From assembly GCA_905221605.1 (NCBI GenBank), contig CAJNDS010000501.1, positions 60,030-124,029 on the forward strand: a stretch of 64,000 nt of DNA, in the 5' to 3' direction. The position numbers and the translations under genes are program-made. Every line of letters starts with the position of its first letter. The first letter of the stretch is position 1. The notes under the pieces were generated by a model. It saw only the letters and a list, made by a program, of their open reading frames with translations, was not told the origin of the DNA and did no database searches. The DNA is from Symbiodinium natans. Lineage: Eukaryota > Sar > Dinophyceae > Suessiales > Symbiodiniaceae. This document shows positions 34,682 through 44,727 of the stretch, piece after piece.

Positions 34682-34683
34682 TT

Positions 34684-35492
34684 ATCGCTTGTGCCAAAAT
34701 GGTTTGAACCCAAAAGCACAGCCTGAACAAAGGACCCTGGCAAAGCTCGCACCCTTGCAGATCCGTGCCTCCCTTCTTTTTTCATCAGTGGGCGAATCAA
34801 GGATCATGATCGAAAGGTCGATGCACATCGTGTCAGTGCATACGCGTCGCAGAGAACACACACATCCCTAACTGCAAGACACGCCAAATCCCCCCTAACT
34901 ACAAAACAACTCAAAGCCCCCTTTGAGGGCGAGGAAACTGTACAACTGTGGCCAGGATGGCAGGCAGGGAGTTGCGGCCGCCGCAGCGGGCCCTGCCTCT
35001 GAGCATTGGGAGGGGTGGGCGGGTGCCCATGTCTCCAAACACGCAAGGCCGCCCAAGGGCGGCGTGGCCCAGTGCAAAGCATGCGACATCGGTGCAGGCA
35101 GGGAGTTGCGGCCGCCGGAGCGGGCCCTGCACCCTGCACCGTATGCCCAGGGCGGGCCGGGTGGGACAAATTTTGCGCACGGTGCAATGAGCCAGTGCTG
35201 CACTTCAAGGGACACACATAAAACAGCCACATTACCCATAACGTTGCATCCAAATATCATGGCGGGTTGCTCACCAAGGCACCTCGCAACAAGTTGCCGA
35301 TAGACACTACCACTTTGCATTCGCTGACCACAAAGACATGCAGGCCCTGCGACAGGCAAGTGTTGGACATGTGAAAATCAAAGCATCAAAATAACTTTTG
35401 GCTTCAAACAGCGAACAAACGGCATTCCGTATTTTTCGCAAGGCATTATTGGCAGCAAGCGATAAAACACAATTCGCTCGCGAACAGTAAGC
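34684..35492. mobile_element. Short (809-bp) non-autonomous element inside LINE RNase H
   Basis: The first ~210 bp (from atcgcttgtgccaaaatgg) and last ~325 bp (to cgaacagtaagc) are nearly identical to the two ends of the 8-kb element that follows. The middle differs and includes a direct repeat of ggcagggagttgcggccgcc-type sequence at about 34968 and 35097. It is flanked on both sides by TT. No coding capacity is supported, so it is probably an internally deleted derivative mobilised by the long form. It lacks the spliced-leader insertion of the long copy. Near-terminal inverted similarity: TTATCGCTTG at the left and CAAGCGATAA 27 bp inside the right end. Confidence 0.8.
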
Positions 35493-35703
35493 TTATCGCT
35501 TGTGCCAAAATGGTTTGAACCCAAAAGCACAGCCTGAACAAAGGACCCTGGCAAAGCTCGCACCCTTGCAGATCCGTGCCTCCCTTCTTTTTTCATCAGT
35601 GGGCGAATCAAGGATCATTATCGAAAGGTCGATGCACATCGTGTCAGTGCATACGCGTCGCAGAGAACACACACATCCCTAACTGCAAGACACGCCAAAT
35701 CCC

Positions 35704-38700
35704 CCTTTTAACCGAAAGATTGTGGTGGACACCGTCGAGAGCAAGGCAGCTTGGAGCCCAGTCCAAGACATTTGCCACCCCAAACGTTTGTTACGAGTAG
35801 CTGAGCCAACCACGCCGTTCATCCTTTAAGGCACTAATCACAACCGACGAAGCACCATGCCAGAGGCACGGCCTCGCAATCACCTTGGTCGAACCTCCTT
35901 ACAGGTGTTCCTTATTTCCGACCCACAGCAGTGCACACAGACCATAACCACGCGAGGTCACAACAGATAATTGCGCGACCACTCGGCGTTGAGCACGGGG
36001 TGGGGAAACACAGCTGTGTTTTCCTTCGCCCATCCCCCATGTCAAGGTCGCTAGCATCGTAGCGGATCGCAGCCTTTGATCATCGGGGAGATCTACACAC
36101 ATTGGCGTCGAGAGGGGCAGAGTCCAGGTCATTCACAAGGCTTCCGTGCCACGACACTGTTAGGGATCGGGCCAGGGTGCCCTCACTGCTCACTCTTTAT
36201 GTCGGAGGCCCAAACCCCAGACGTAGCCCGGTTCCGCCGTTCCATCATGTAACCAAGAATACGGGCGTTGCCCTCCCCACCCATCATGGGATGTGTGGGT
36301 CATAGGGTACTACCCTTAAGACTGGACCCCCATGCCATTCGAGATTGGGACCAGGATAGCCCTTTCCTTGGCGAGAACTTGTCAAGGCACCCTGGACCGC
36401 ACTGTGTGCTCCGTAAACAGTCATTCTGGCAGCGCCCTTGTCAGCATCACTACAGGTCCGTGTATCTGCATTCTGTGGGCCACAAGACTAAGGGGAGGTA
36501 CTTGGCCGGGCAACGTACCACAAACCAAGGTTGTGCATGCAATGGAATCGATGAAAACCCACCAAGGTCAAAGTGAGCTAAACCACTCAAAACATTGGTT
36601 ATCACACAACCCGACACAAACACAGCCTCCAGTGTGGCGGAACCCACACTTGACTAAAAAGGGGGGGGGGGTGAACGAGCCAACTCTATCGCCAGGCACA
36701 ATTCCACACATTCCCGGGAGCCGATCCGTAAACTGAGCCGGGGCACAAAGTTGACATGGCCTCAAACTGATTGGCCGAGTGCCACCCCCCCCCCTCACGG
36801 GCTCTCGGGAGGCGTCTCGCATCAGCACCAGCTGGAGCCTTATGTGCAAACCACGTTTGTCATTCCGGACACGCAAAGGCAAATTTCCAGGGCAGAGGTC
36901 TGCCCACGAAACACATTCCAGGCCTTGACACTCCAGGAATCGTGGCACAGAGATCTTGATCCTGTGGCATCTTGAAGAGCACAGCGTATCCCAACTTTCA
37001 CCGGGCCGCACACCTGAAATTCCACCGTCCATGCATCCATTGCAAAGAGAGCAAAGGGGAGGGGCGACCAAGCTACACGCATCGCGAGGCGATAAGTTGA
37101 GTAGACAAGTCGAGCGTCAACCGCACACCAAGACTCAGGAAGGGCCCGTCCGGCGTCAGGTCAGCGGGACCTGCGTGGCAAGTCAAACAAGGCTCAGGGA
37201 AACACGGCCATGGGCAATCTCACGAGGCTCAGGGAGATTCAGTCCTGCATCAGGTCAGAAGGCCGGAGACCACTACCCGTGCCCTAGAGGTTTAGAGATA
37301 CGGCCAAGCCACATGTGAACCAAGCATTTGGTCCAGTGGACTCGGCGGGCACCAACCGTATACCAAGATTTAGTGAGAGCACGCCAGGCGTTCGGTCCAC
37401 TAGCCACCCAACACAGGCCCAAGGAGAGCAAGCCATGCATCAGGTCAAGAGACCCACACGCTATTCGTCGGGTCGGGAGACCCGGCGAGCATCGCCCGGA
37501 AACTAAGGACTCAGACGTACGGGCGCCCAGATCATCCAGGAAACCCGGCGACCACCTAACCAAACCAATTGTTCACAAACCTCGGGCGCTTCTAACGGGC
37601 GCACTTACAGCGACACCAGCCACCACACCAGGTAACCGGAAACAGCAGCCACCACTGCTGTGCCGAAAGCAACAGCCACCACAGCTGTGCCAACAAAAGC
37701 AACAGCCACCACAGCTGTGCCAACAAGACCTCTAAAATAGCAGCCGCCACAGTTGCGCAAACCAAAACCACAAACCTCCCCACTTAACCGCGGAGAGCAT
37801 TTTGGCAGCGAAGAACCAACTGCCCAGCAGGGGCAGTAGGGAAAGCTGAGTCAGGGGAGTCAGCGGCCGAGGGCCCACAGACAGGGCACAGGATCCAAGC
37901 GGGCCCTGTCATTGCACCACACTTGGTGAGGTATTGCAGGGGCGTGCAAGACCAGGTTCAAAGTCTTGTCACGACAGACAGGGTGACTGCTGGGAAGTGG
38001 GTCGTGAACGGCAGCGGGCAAGGCAGACGTCAGGGCCCTAGACCACATGAGCTGCTTAGGGTAAGGCGCAGGCACACTGACCGTTTCGCACGCGACACGA
38101 GCCCAGCAGCTGCCACTTGTGGGAGGCGGCACAGGCCTCAGCATATGTTGCGCAAGTCACGCCCCCAGGGCCTTCATAGGGATAGCTACGCGCCCCAGCC
38201 ACGTGCAAGGCGCCAGTCATACATCACACAGAACGCAGGAGCAAAAGATGACTCGTCTGAAAGGTCAGAACCAGTGACCCAGCGTCCGTCGCGGACCATA
38301 AAGCAAGGACTATTGGCTGGCGGCAGCCCAAGCACGTGACCACGCGAGATGAGCCAAAGGGCATTTCCGTGCGGGTACCACACGGAGAGGAGGTGCATAG
38401 GCTCAGAGGCCAGGGCAGCATCTGACCGGCTAAGGACAGGGGATTGGGTGCAACAAGCCCGGGGCTCACCTGAGCCATGCTGCTGCACCCCTGGGGTGCA
38501 GCAAGCCTGTGACCTTGCATGGGCCATGCTGCACCACAAACGGAACATACCCAACACCGCGGCGTGAACAGGCGAGGGAATTGCTTACATAACTCAAGGA
38601 GTGATCATCGAAAGGGAAAGCCCTTGGTGTACTGGCCTCAAGAGGTAGGCCTAAGGCAGGCTCCGAACGGCACTTAACCATGGAATGATGGGTACCAGCA

Positions 38701-39802
38701 CTACACGCGCCCACCAGGGCCAGGTGGCACAACACTTCCGCACATGTACGCAAAGCCTGCCGGACGAGCACTGGAGCAGAGCATGGGGAGTCACACAGCA
38801 CAGGGCAACCGAGCAAAACACGGAAGCACCGCAAATGAACCCTGTAGGGTTGATTGTAATGCCGTTGGAGCACTACTGCTGGCCCCGCGGGCAACATCAT
38901 TCACGGCCGCGGATGCGGCCATCCAGCAAGACCATGCATGCTGAGCGTCTTGCCAGGATTAGTTACGTCACTTGGCGGATGGCTCGTCATCCCTGAACTG
39001 GGAGGCTTGGCTGCAGGCAGGGACTAGCCCTGGGTGCACGAAGGGAATTGGCAGCATGGCTGCAAAACAATGGTATTCTGCTTGGTTCCACACCGGACAA
39101 ACTGGCCACTGGTGCAGGAAGGTGGACCTGAGTTTGGAAGGCTTGGGCGGTGCGCCAAACATTGCTTCCGTTACAAGGGTCTTCAGGCGGACGATGAGCA
39201 CGTTGACCAGGATGCCACGGTCGCCTCGAACACAACAGACAAAGCATGCACTACCACTATAGACAGCATGGCACTGTTTTCTCAAACCACATGACTCTAC
39301 AGGCATGATTCCTCAAGGAGGCTACCAAACATCACAAGCAGTAAGTGTTTACAGAACGTCATGAAAGCATGATCATGGCTTTGAGCCTGCATCCTTGCAT
39401 AAGCATCAATAGTCCAATGGACACATCTGGCACCATGGCCATGTTGTATGACAGCCCCTTGGCTCATACAAAGGCACCATGTGCCACTTCATGAGACCCT
39501 CATAGCCCCTTGGCTGAGCAGACATTGCTCGTCTCATGCAATTGCAACATACAATACATGTGTGAGCGCAAGCTCATGTCTTTTCTTGCTTTGCAAACCG
39601 CATCCTCATCATTAGTCCGGATCAGCCTTGCTTTCAAGGCAACATCGCGACTTCCATCTGATATGGGTTGCAGATATTGCAAAACACATTTGCAACGCGC
39701 CTGCATCACCAGCTTGGCTTTGCCGGTGTTTCGAGGCCACATCAGGACGACCATCGGATATGGGTTGCAGACAGTGCAAAACGCATGTGCAATGTGCACG
39801 GC
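35704..39802. other. Non-coding 3' side of the long element
   Basis: No convincing ORF on either strand; the longest open frames have random composition. C- and G-runs occur at 36661-36670 and 36786-36794, a CAGCCACCAC-type direct repeat at 37645-37730, and two diverged copies of a ~90-bp segment (ccatctgatatgggttgcag) at about 39653 and 39751. It may be a long UTR or internal spacer of the element. Confidence 0.5.
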
Positions 39803-42598
39803 TCATGAACAAGGCCCCGTAACGTGATCGCGCGTCAAAGCGGAAAGACAACTGCGGGCATTGAAGTTATGAGCACGGAGAAACACTTGGAGCCGCTCAC
39901 TAGCGGAGGGACCCACTAGCTTTGTTAGGAGGGCCCAGTATGAAGCCATTTTACGTGGCCCCAAAAGGATCGCCTGGGGCACCGGGATGCAGCAATTGGC
40001 ATCAAGGATGATGAGGGTGAAATCCTCTTCCACCAAGCTGTTGCGCACCTGCTGCAAGGAAACCTCATCATGGAAGTTGAAACCTGGTGGGACTCTGAAG
40101 CCCCATTGCTTCTGTCCAAGGTCCCGGCACTTGATGCCAGCAAGGGTGGCCTGAAGCACAACTCTACAACATTGGAGAGCCAGAAAATTGCATGCTGCGG
40201 GAGGCAGAGCTGGGCCCTCCAACAAAGCGGTCAACGGGAACGCGCGTTCCGCAACAACATAATGCGCCTGGCACAAACCTTTCTCTCCAAGGGACACCCA
40301 AATGGAGCCGCTGTCGAAGATGCGAGCAAAGGCCGCAGGGCACGCAGTAGCGCTTCGAACTTCATTGACATTGTCGGCGTCACATCCAGCGAGCTTTAAC
40401 ACCAGGTTGGCAGGCTCCTCACCCCTCAGATGGTACACCTTCCGGAACCCACCTTTGAGCTCGGGCGCCCTGCTCGAGCCCAAAACCGACAAATTTCGCC
40501 CATCCACATCCAGGGCTAGACGGAGGTCATCCGGGAACATGTCTTTGCCCGTCAAGAATCCTGATGCACGCAGGAGCTTTATCGAGGGCCACGCCTTTGC
40601 CTCACTGGGCATTGGACCTTGATTGGCCTCTTGACTGGGGGCAGGAGAACTGGCGGGACCACTGCGCTGATTGGCCAAGCAATTTCCGCAAATGTCAAAG
40701 TCACAGACCCTGCATCCCCAAAGCAAGCGCCGCGTGGCGAACTCCCTCTTGCACACGCTGCACCACCAATTTGGCTCAGGCGACCCAAAGGAAAGCAACG
40801 GATGACCTGAAGGACACGTGGGCCGGGCATCAAGTCTGGCCAGTAATGCCTCCGCATTCTCCGGAGTGAGCGTGACTCCCTCGCCAGATGTGGCTGAGTC
40901 ACTTGAGCGGCTGACGTCTTCGGGCTCAAGTCTCTTCCGCTTAGGGGTTGGCGGACGTGGAGGCAGTGGCCGACCACCGGGCAGCAGGGCTTCAGATGTG
41001 CCGCACACGCTTTCCAGAACCAAGACTTCAGCTTCCCCAGCACAAGGGGAAGCTGTGGCCTGCTTGGGGAAGCATTCAGTCCGCCGAGGAATTGAGCCTG
41101 GACCGGTAAAGACAGGCCGCGAACTCATGGGGGCTACCGCTTGCTGCACTCTAGGCGTTGACACCCCCATGGGCACATCAAGGACACCTGCTGGCCCCAT
41201 GAAAACCCGCCTTGGCCCTGGTCGGACCACGTCACGCATGGTGCCAGTGGGCACACCTTGAACGGAAGTCCCCGACACAGCTGGACTCTTGTGCGAAGAG
41301 CTCTTTGAGTTGAGCCCACTGGTTTGGGACGGGCGAAGGGATGGCGCACTGCTGGTACCAGCAGGGACCTCGAGCCGCGAGTGGGTAGCCTGCTTTGCGG
41401 ACGTGACATGACCACAAGGGGAAAGGCCTTTGGGCTTCGGGCTGGTCCTACCAGCATTTGAAACGGCAGTTTTGGCTTCAACCCCAGCGTCATTGGTCCG
41501 AGGGCTGCAGGTAGCAGGAGCTGGCTTGCCATGGGCATCATAACTCATATTGAAGTCCAGCTGTACCTCTGGATACGGCACACCCACAGTTTCGGCATCC
41601 GAACTACTAGGCGTAGAGCTACCCTCCTCCTGCAGGTGATCATGTTGTCTGGCGACATAAACCGATGGGACGCTTCGGCCAACAAGATCGGGCTCAACAC
41701 CATAGGGCTCCCCATCCTTCGCAGGCATCGAGCTTGAGGAAGCTTCAGAAACACCAGGACAAGTGGGTGATGTGTCCCTCGTAACGCCAGTATGAAGCGC
41801 TGTGTGCTCAAGCTCCTCCAACGGCTCAAGGCATGAAGTCACTGCGTGGCCAGAACGGGGCACACATGGCTGGGCACGATGAGATGCATTCAGCTCATCA
41901 GGCCTGGATGGCTGTTCGATGGGTTCAGCCGGAGAACACGAATCATCAGCCTTAACCAGGCGGGCCCAGACACGCTCAGGTGCACCATGTGTTGGCTCGC
42001 AAGAGTGCTCGGCTTCCCCAGACGAAACAGCTCCACCAGCTTCGGTCGTACACGCTGCATCCCTATGCTGAACGGAAGGAACAGACCCCACGCGGACAGC
42101 ATCATCTAAGGATTGGCCATCAGGTTTCTCAGGCACCAAATCTTCGGCTTCACTCCCACGTAGCGCTGCACCAGACTGTGCTGTAAGGGAGGAGCCAACA
42201 TTGACATGGAACCTTGCTGGACTATTAACAGGCGCACAAAGCCCAGATCCCGAGGCCGCGGATTGGCCATCAGGTTTCTCAGACCCCAAATCAACGGGAT
42301 CACTCCCACGCAGCGCATCAAGAGACTGCGATGATTGGGCAATACCCATTCTTACAGGGGCATCAGAAGCCTGGTAGCTAGGCTCACCAAGCTCAGACCT
42401 CACAGCCTCTGAGGTTTGGATGCCATGCTTAATGTCTGCCGGCCCATCTCCTTTATTGGAATGTTCCCCCCTTTTGACCGCTGGAGATGGCCCGGGGAGA
42501 CCCTTCCTGAAGCGCTTGACCACACACACCGGGGCGACACCGGGGGGTGTTGGGGTGGCGGGGGGCGCAGTGGTTGCAGGGGGCTCGGGAGACGCCAT
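39803..42598 (-). CDS. Element ORF: zinc finger plus degenerate protein-kinase-like domain
   Basis: The frame is open from 43318 (1171 codons), but the spliced leader at 43129-43093 lies inside it. In a leader-bearing transcript the first in-frame ATG is at 42598, giving 931 residues; numbering here counts from 43318. Residues ~241-830 are Pro/Ser/Glu-rich, with a repeated motif SEKPDGQS / PEKPDGQS. Residues 835-885 form a Cys/His finger: CPSGHPL, then CSVC, GCRVC, DICGNC (ZZ/C1-like spacing). Residues ~965-1130 resemble a protein kinase: NLVLKLA (K975), a hinge-like YVVAERAF, KCRDLGQKQWGF (C1064-R-D1066 in place of H-R-D) and LIILDAN (D1106 in place of D-F-G). The glycine loop is missing, so activity is doubtful. 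The kinase assignment is by eye. Confidence 0.75.
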   Translation of the reverse strand: MASPEPPATTAPPATPTPPGVAPVCVVKRFRKGLPGPSPAVKRGEHSNKGDGPADIKHGIQTSEAVRSELGEPSYQASDAPVRMGIAQSSQSLDALRGSDPVDLGSEKPDGQSAASGSGLCAPVNSPARFHVNVGSSLTAQSGAALRGSEAEDLVPEKPDGQSLDDAVRVGSVPSVQHRDAACTTEAGGAVSSGEAEHSCEPTHGAPERVWARLVKADDSCSPAEPIEQPSRPDELNASHRAQPCVPRSGHAVTSCLEPLEELEHTALHTGVTRDTSPTCPGVSEASSSSMPAKDGEPYGVEPDLVGRSVPSVYVARQHDHLQEEGSSTPSSSDAETVGVPYPEVQLDFNMSYDAHGKPAPATCSPRTNDAGVEAKTAVSNAGRTSPKPKGLSPCGHVTSAKQATHSRLEVPAGTSSAPSLRPSQTSGLNSKSSSHKSPAVSGTSVQGVPTGTMRDVVRPGPRRVFMGPAGVLDVPMGVSTPRVQQAVAPMSSRPVFTGPGSIPRRTECFPKQATASPCAGEAEVLVLESVCGTSEALLPGGRPLPPRPPTPKRKRLEPEDVSRSSDSATSGEGVTLTPENAEALLARLDARPTCPSGHPLLSFGSPEPNWWCSVCKREFATRRLLWGCRVCDFDICGNCLANQRSGPASSPAPSQEANQGPMPSEAKAWPSIKLLRASGFLTGKDMFPDDLRLALDVDGRNLSVLGSSRAPELKGGFRKVYHLRGEEPANLVLKLAGCDADNVNEVRSATACPAAFARIFDSGSIWVSLGEKGLCQAHYVVAERAFPLTALLEGPALPPAACNFLALQCCRVVLQATLAGIKCRDLGQKQWGFRVPPGFNFHDEVSLQQVRNSLVEEDFTLIILDANCCIPVPQAILLGPRKMASYWALLTKLVGPSASERLQVFLRAHNFNARSCLSALTRDHVTGPCS

Positions 42599-43060
42599 CA
42601 CCTGTCGTAGACTGCCAGGTACCAGGCAATCACACAGTGTGCGCACCAGTGGTGGTTGTGGTTGATGCGGTACCTGATACAACCGTTGCGGCCACACTGC
42701 TGACAGATTTGCTGACAAGCTGGGATGGCAGGATCCTGCTCGACAAGCGGCTCTGGCGCCGCACGGCGTCCGCACGTGGAGCCCATGGAAGGCTAGCAGA
42801 GGCTGATGGCCAACAGAAGGAAAACCACACCCAGGCAGAAGCCAGAACAAAAACACGCGCAGGGGCGATTGGCAGGAGTTGCCGGCCCAGGGGCGCCCAA
42901 ACACACAGGCGATGCAATCGCCGCTTGCCCGCGGAGGCGAGCTCCCATCCACTGCCTGCTTCACGCAGGCAGCTTGCACAGGGCCTAAGGCCAAGGTTAG
43001 AAGCGGGGCCTGTTTGAAGCGGGACCTGTTAGAGACCCAGACCCCGGTTTCACACACAAA

Positions 43061-43161
43061 TTTTGCGCACGGTGCAATGAGCCAGTGCTGCACTTGAGCC
43101 AAAATGGCTTGAGCCAAAATGGCTACGGATTTTGCGCACGGTGCAATGAGCCAGTGCTGCA
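43061..43161 (-). repeat. 32-bp direct repeat flanking the spliced-leader sequence
   Basis: Plus-strand 43061-43092 and 43130-43161 are the same 32 bp. On the minus strand the upstream copy follows a splice acceptor (cccttgaag, AG at 43163-43162), and the downstream copy follows the relict leader. Thus the same exon start is present once unspliced and once joined to a leader. The 809-bp element has the unspliced form only. Confidence 0.95.
43093..43129 (-). other. Dinoflagellate spliced leader (22 nt) plus relict leader (15 nt)
   Basis: On the minus strand 43129-43108 is the full 22-nt dinoflagellate leader (TCCGTAGCC...GGCTCAAG). It is followed without a gap by 43107-43093 (CCATTTTGGCTCAAG), the leader cut at its own internal AG. 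This double structure is the established trace of a trans-spliced mRNA that was retroposed, transcribed again and trans-spliced at the AG inside the genomic leader. The next base is the exon start used at the unspliced acceptor 43163-43162. It confirms both the organism group and the direction of transcription of the element's ORF. Confidence 0.97.
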
Positions 43162-43451
43162 CTTCAAGGGACACACATAAAACAGCCACATTACCCATAA
43201 CGTTGCATCCAAATATCATGGCGGGTTGCTCACCAAGGCACCTCGCAACAAGTTGCCGATAGACACTACCACTTTGCATTCGCTGACCACAAAGACATGC
43301 AGGCCCTGCGACAGGCAAGTGTTGGACATGTGAAAATCAAAGCATCAAAATAACTTTTGGCTTCAAACAGCGAACAAACGGCATTCCGTATTTTTCGCAA
43401 GGCATTATTGGCAGCAAGCGATAAAACACAATTCGCTCGCGAACAGTAAGC

Positions 43452-44063
43452 TTTGCGGAAATATATGCCGCTGACGCAACGCTGGACAAGGCATTACTCC
43501 TTGCTGCTGGCAAACAAATTGAGGAAGTTATCATTCAAGGTGACTGCATTAACATTGTTAAGCATTTCGCTGGAGCCTTGAGACTCCACAGGGAGGACCT
43601 TGTGCGAAAACTTGATGCAATGTGGCAAAAGCTTACGCACACTTCCATTAAGGTGCACTAGTCATATGTCCCTCGTATTGGCAACAAAGTTGCTGACCAT
43701 CTAGCGGGAATCGCTGCTGACAGCCTTCGCTATGAAGCACCCCTTTGCGAAGATGTCTTCTTCGATTCGGGAGAGGGGCAGCCTCATATGCAAATCAACA
43801 CTGCGCGGTTTCCGCCTATCCTGCTGCCTCCCAAACAATGGCATGTGCAGGCCATACAGGATCTTGAGTCTGGGGCTGAAATTATCTCCCTTGAATCCCC
43901 GCCACTCTGGAACCCTGAACTGCTTTTGCGCTTTTGTATCTACAATCGTATTCAACCACCCGCGGAACTTGACACGTCGTGGCCAGGGCTCGTCCAATAC
44001 AGAAGGCCATCCTCGCATCCCCCAGGGAAGATACTATGCCATCCGGCACTGGCAAACGAGTAA
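43452..44063 (+). pseudogene. LINE ORF2 part: C-terminal half of RNase H
   Basis: This continues the frame of 32753-34681 after removal of the insertion. It reads FAEIYAADATLDKALLLA with the catalytic Glu (codon 43458), IIQGDCINIVKHF with the third acidic residue (Asp 43542), and GNKVADHLAG with the fourth (Asp 43695). With D603 upstream all four D-E-D-D residues are present. One stop (TAG, 43659-43661) lies between the third and fourth. A further ~120 residues follow to 44063; the frame then shifts at the C5 run near 44018-44022 into the C-terminal domain ORF. Confidence 0.85.
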
Positions 44064-44727
44064 GAGGCTAACACGTTTCTTGGCCATTGGACCGAACGCT
44101 ATTGAAATTGACATGAAAGGTGCGCATTATTCGCTCCTGCGCCTCCTCACATGCCACAGTCCTACTCACCCACCCCTCCCAACGTTACTTGAGGCCAGGG
44201 AGATCTTCAGCATCCACCTAGCACGCGCCCCCAAAGCGCAAACGGTGCAAACCAAACATTTGCTGCAAAGGGCTGTAGGAATGGATAACAATGCCTTCCT
44301 TCGACACGTCTATGAAGGTAGTATTGCGGCCTATGCCATTCCCCCTGCTTTGGCGAGTTTTCTTGCACACCTTGCGCAAGCTAAAGCCACCCTCCAAGCA
44401 ATGATTCAGCAAGGAATGCCCTTTTACCAACCGGATGCACGGGTTAACAATAGAAATTGGGCGACCTTCGCACTAGAAGCTGCTGAGAGCTTTGTAATGC
44501 GAAGAGCAATGCTCCCCCATTGTGCAGGGACAGTGCTTTGGGTGCATGACGGTGTGTACGTCAAAAACCAAAATTCGGTCTCGCCCTTCCTGGAAGGAGC
44601 GACGGAAGCGTTGGTTCAACTCATTCAGGGACAACACTTCTCTCCTCAGGTTGCCTCGAATCAGGAGTACACTGGCTTGCATGAAGTGTTTGCGGTAACC
44701 ACCACGAAGTGTGAATTCCAGGATTAA
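43990..44727 (+). CDS. LINE C-terminal extra domain, polymerase-palm-like
   Basis: The open frame begins at 43732 (331 codons), but the part before ~44020 overlaps the RNase H tail in another frame; the real continuation starts near QGRYYAIRHWQTSKRL. Three features recall single-subunit palm polymerases (family A DNA polymerases, T7-like RNA polymerases): IEIDMKGAHYSLLRLL with D127, a K-x3-QRAVG.. segment, and LWVHDGVYV with H272-D273, similar to the VHDE/VHDS of motif C. The order GR.., D.., K.., HD matches those enzymes. This is a resemblance seen by eye, not an established homology. The ORF stops at 44727. Confidence 0.55.
   Translation, partial: SSNTEGHPRIPQGRYYAIRHWQTSKRLTRFLAIGPNAIEIDMKGAHYSLLRLLTCHSPTHPPLPTLLEAREIFSIHLARAPKAQTVQTKHLLQRAVGMDNNAFLRHVYEGSIAAYAIPPALASFLAHLAQAKATLQAMIQQGMPFYQPDARVNNRNWATFALEAAESFVMRRAMLPHCAGTVLWVHDGVYVKNQNSVSPFLEGATEALVQLIQGQHFSPQVASNQEYTGLHEVFAVTTTKCEFQD

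Larger units (their letters stand above)
35495..43451 (-). mobile_element. Long (7957-bp) element carrying a kinase-like ORF
   Basis: It shares both termini with the 809-bp element directly before it and is separated from it by TT, with TT again after 43451. Its only long ORF is on the minus strand (39803-43318 open; likely start 42598). The 4-kb remainder (35703-39802) is 3' of that ORF. No transposase, integrase or RT was recognised, so how it moves is unknown. Removing 34682-43451 joins ATG to TTT GCG GAA in the LINE and restores RNase H in frame, which fixes the outer limits to within 2 nt. Confidence 0.8.
27560..44727 (+). mobile_element. LINE retrotransposon (APE-RT-RNase H), interrupted by 8.77 kb
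   Basis: The order of parts on the plus strand is ORF1-like pieces, an unassigned N-terminal ORF, APE-type endonuclease, reverse transcriptase with YMDD, CCHC finger of the LINE type, RNase H, and an extra C-terminal domain. This order is typical of non-LTR elements that carry an APE endonuclease and RNase H. The element is split inside RNase H by two tandem insertions (34682/34684 to 43451). It also has frame shifts at about 31.09, 31.37, 32.77 and 44.02 kb and one stop at 43659, so this copy looks inactive, although some shifts sit in homopolymers. Neither the 5' end nor a poly-A tail was found; outer limits are approximate. Confidence 0.9.

Noticed and set aside
34895-35359. 154-codon minus-strand frame in the 809-bp element
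   Set aside because: Its first part is the terminal sequence shared with the long element, which there lies upstream of the spliced leader and is untranslated; the rest is GC-rich repeat.
36568-37071. 167-codon minus-strand frame inside the long element
   Set aside because: Crosses C/G homopolymers and shows no protein-like pattern; other frames are equally open.
42599-43318. N-terminal 240 codons of the long element's open frame
   Set aside because: They include the spliced leader and relict leader themselves, so in the leader-bearing mRNA this region is 5' UTR up to the ATG at 42598. Not counted as protein.
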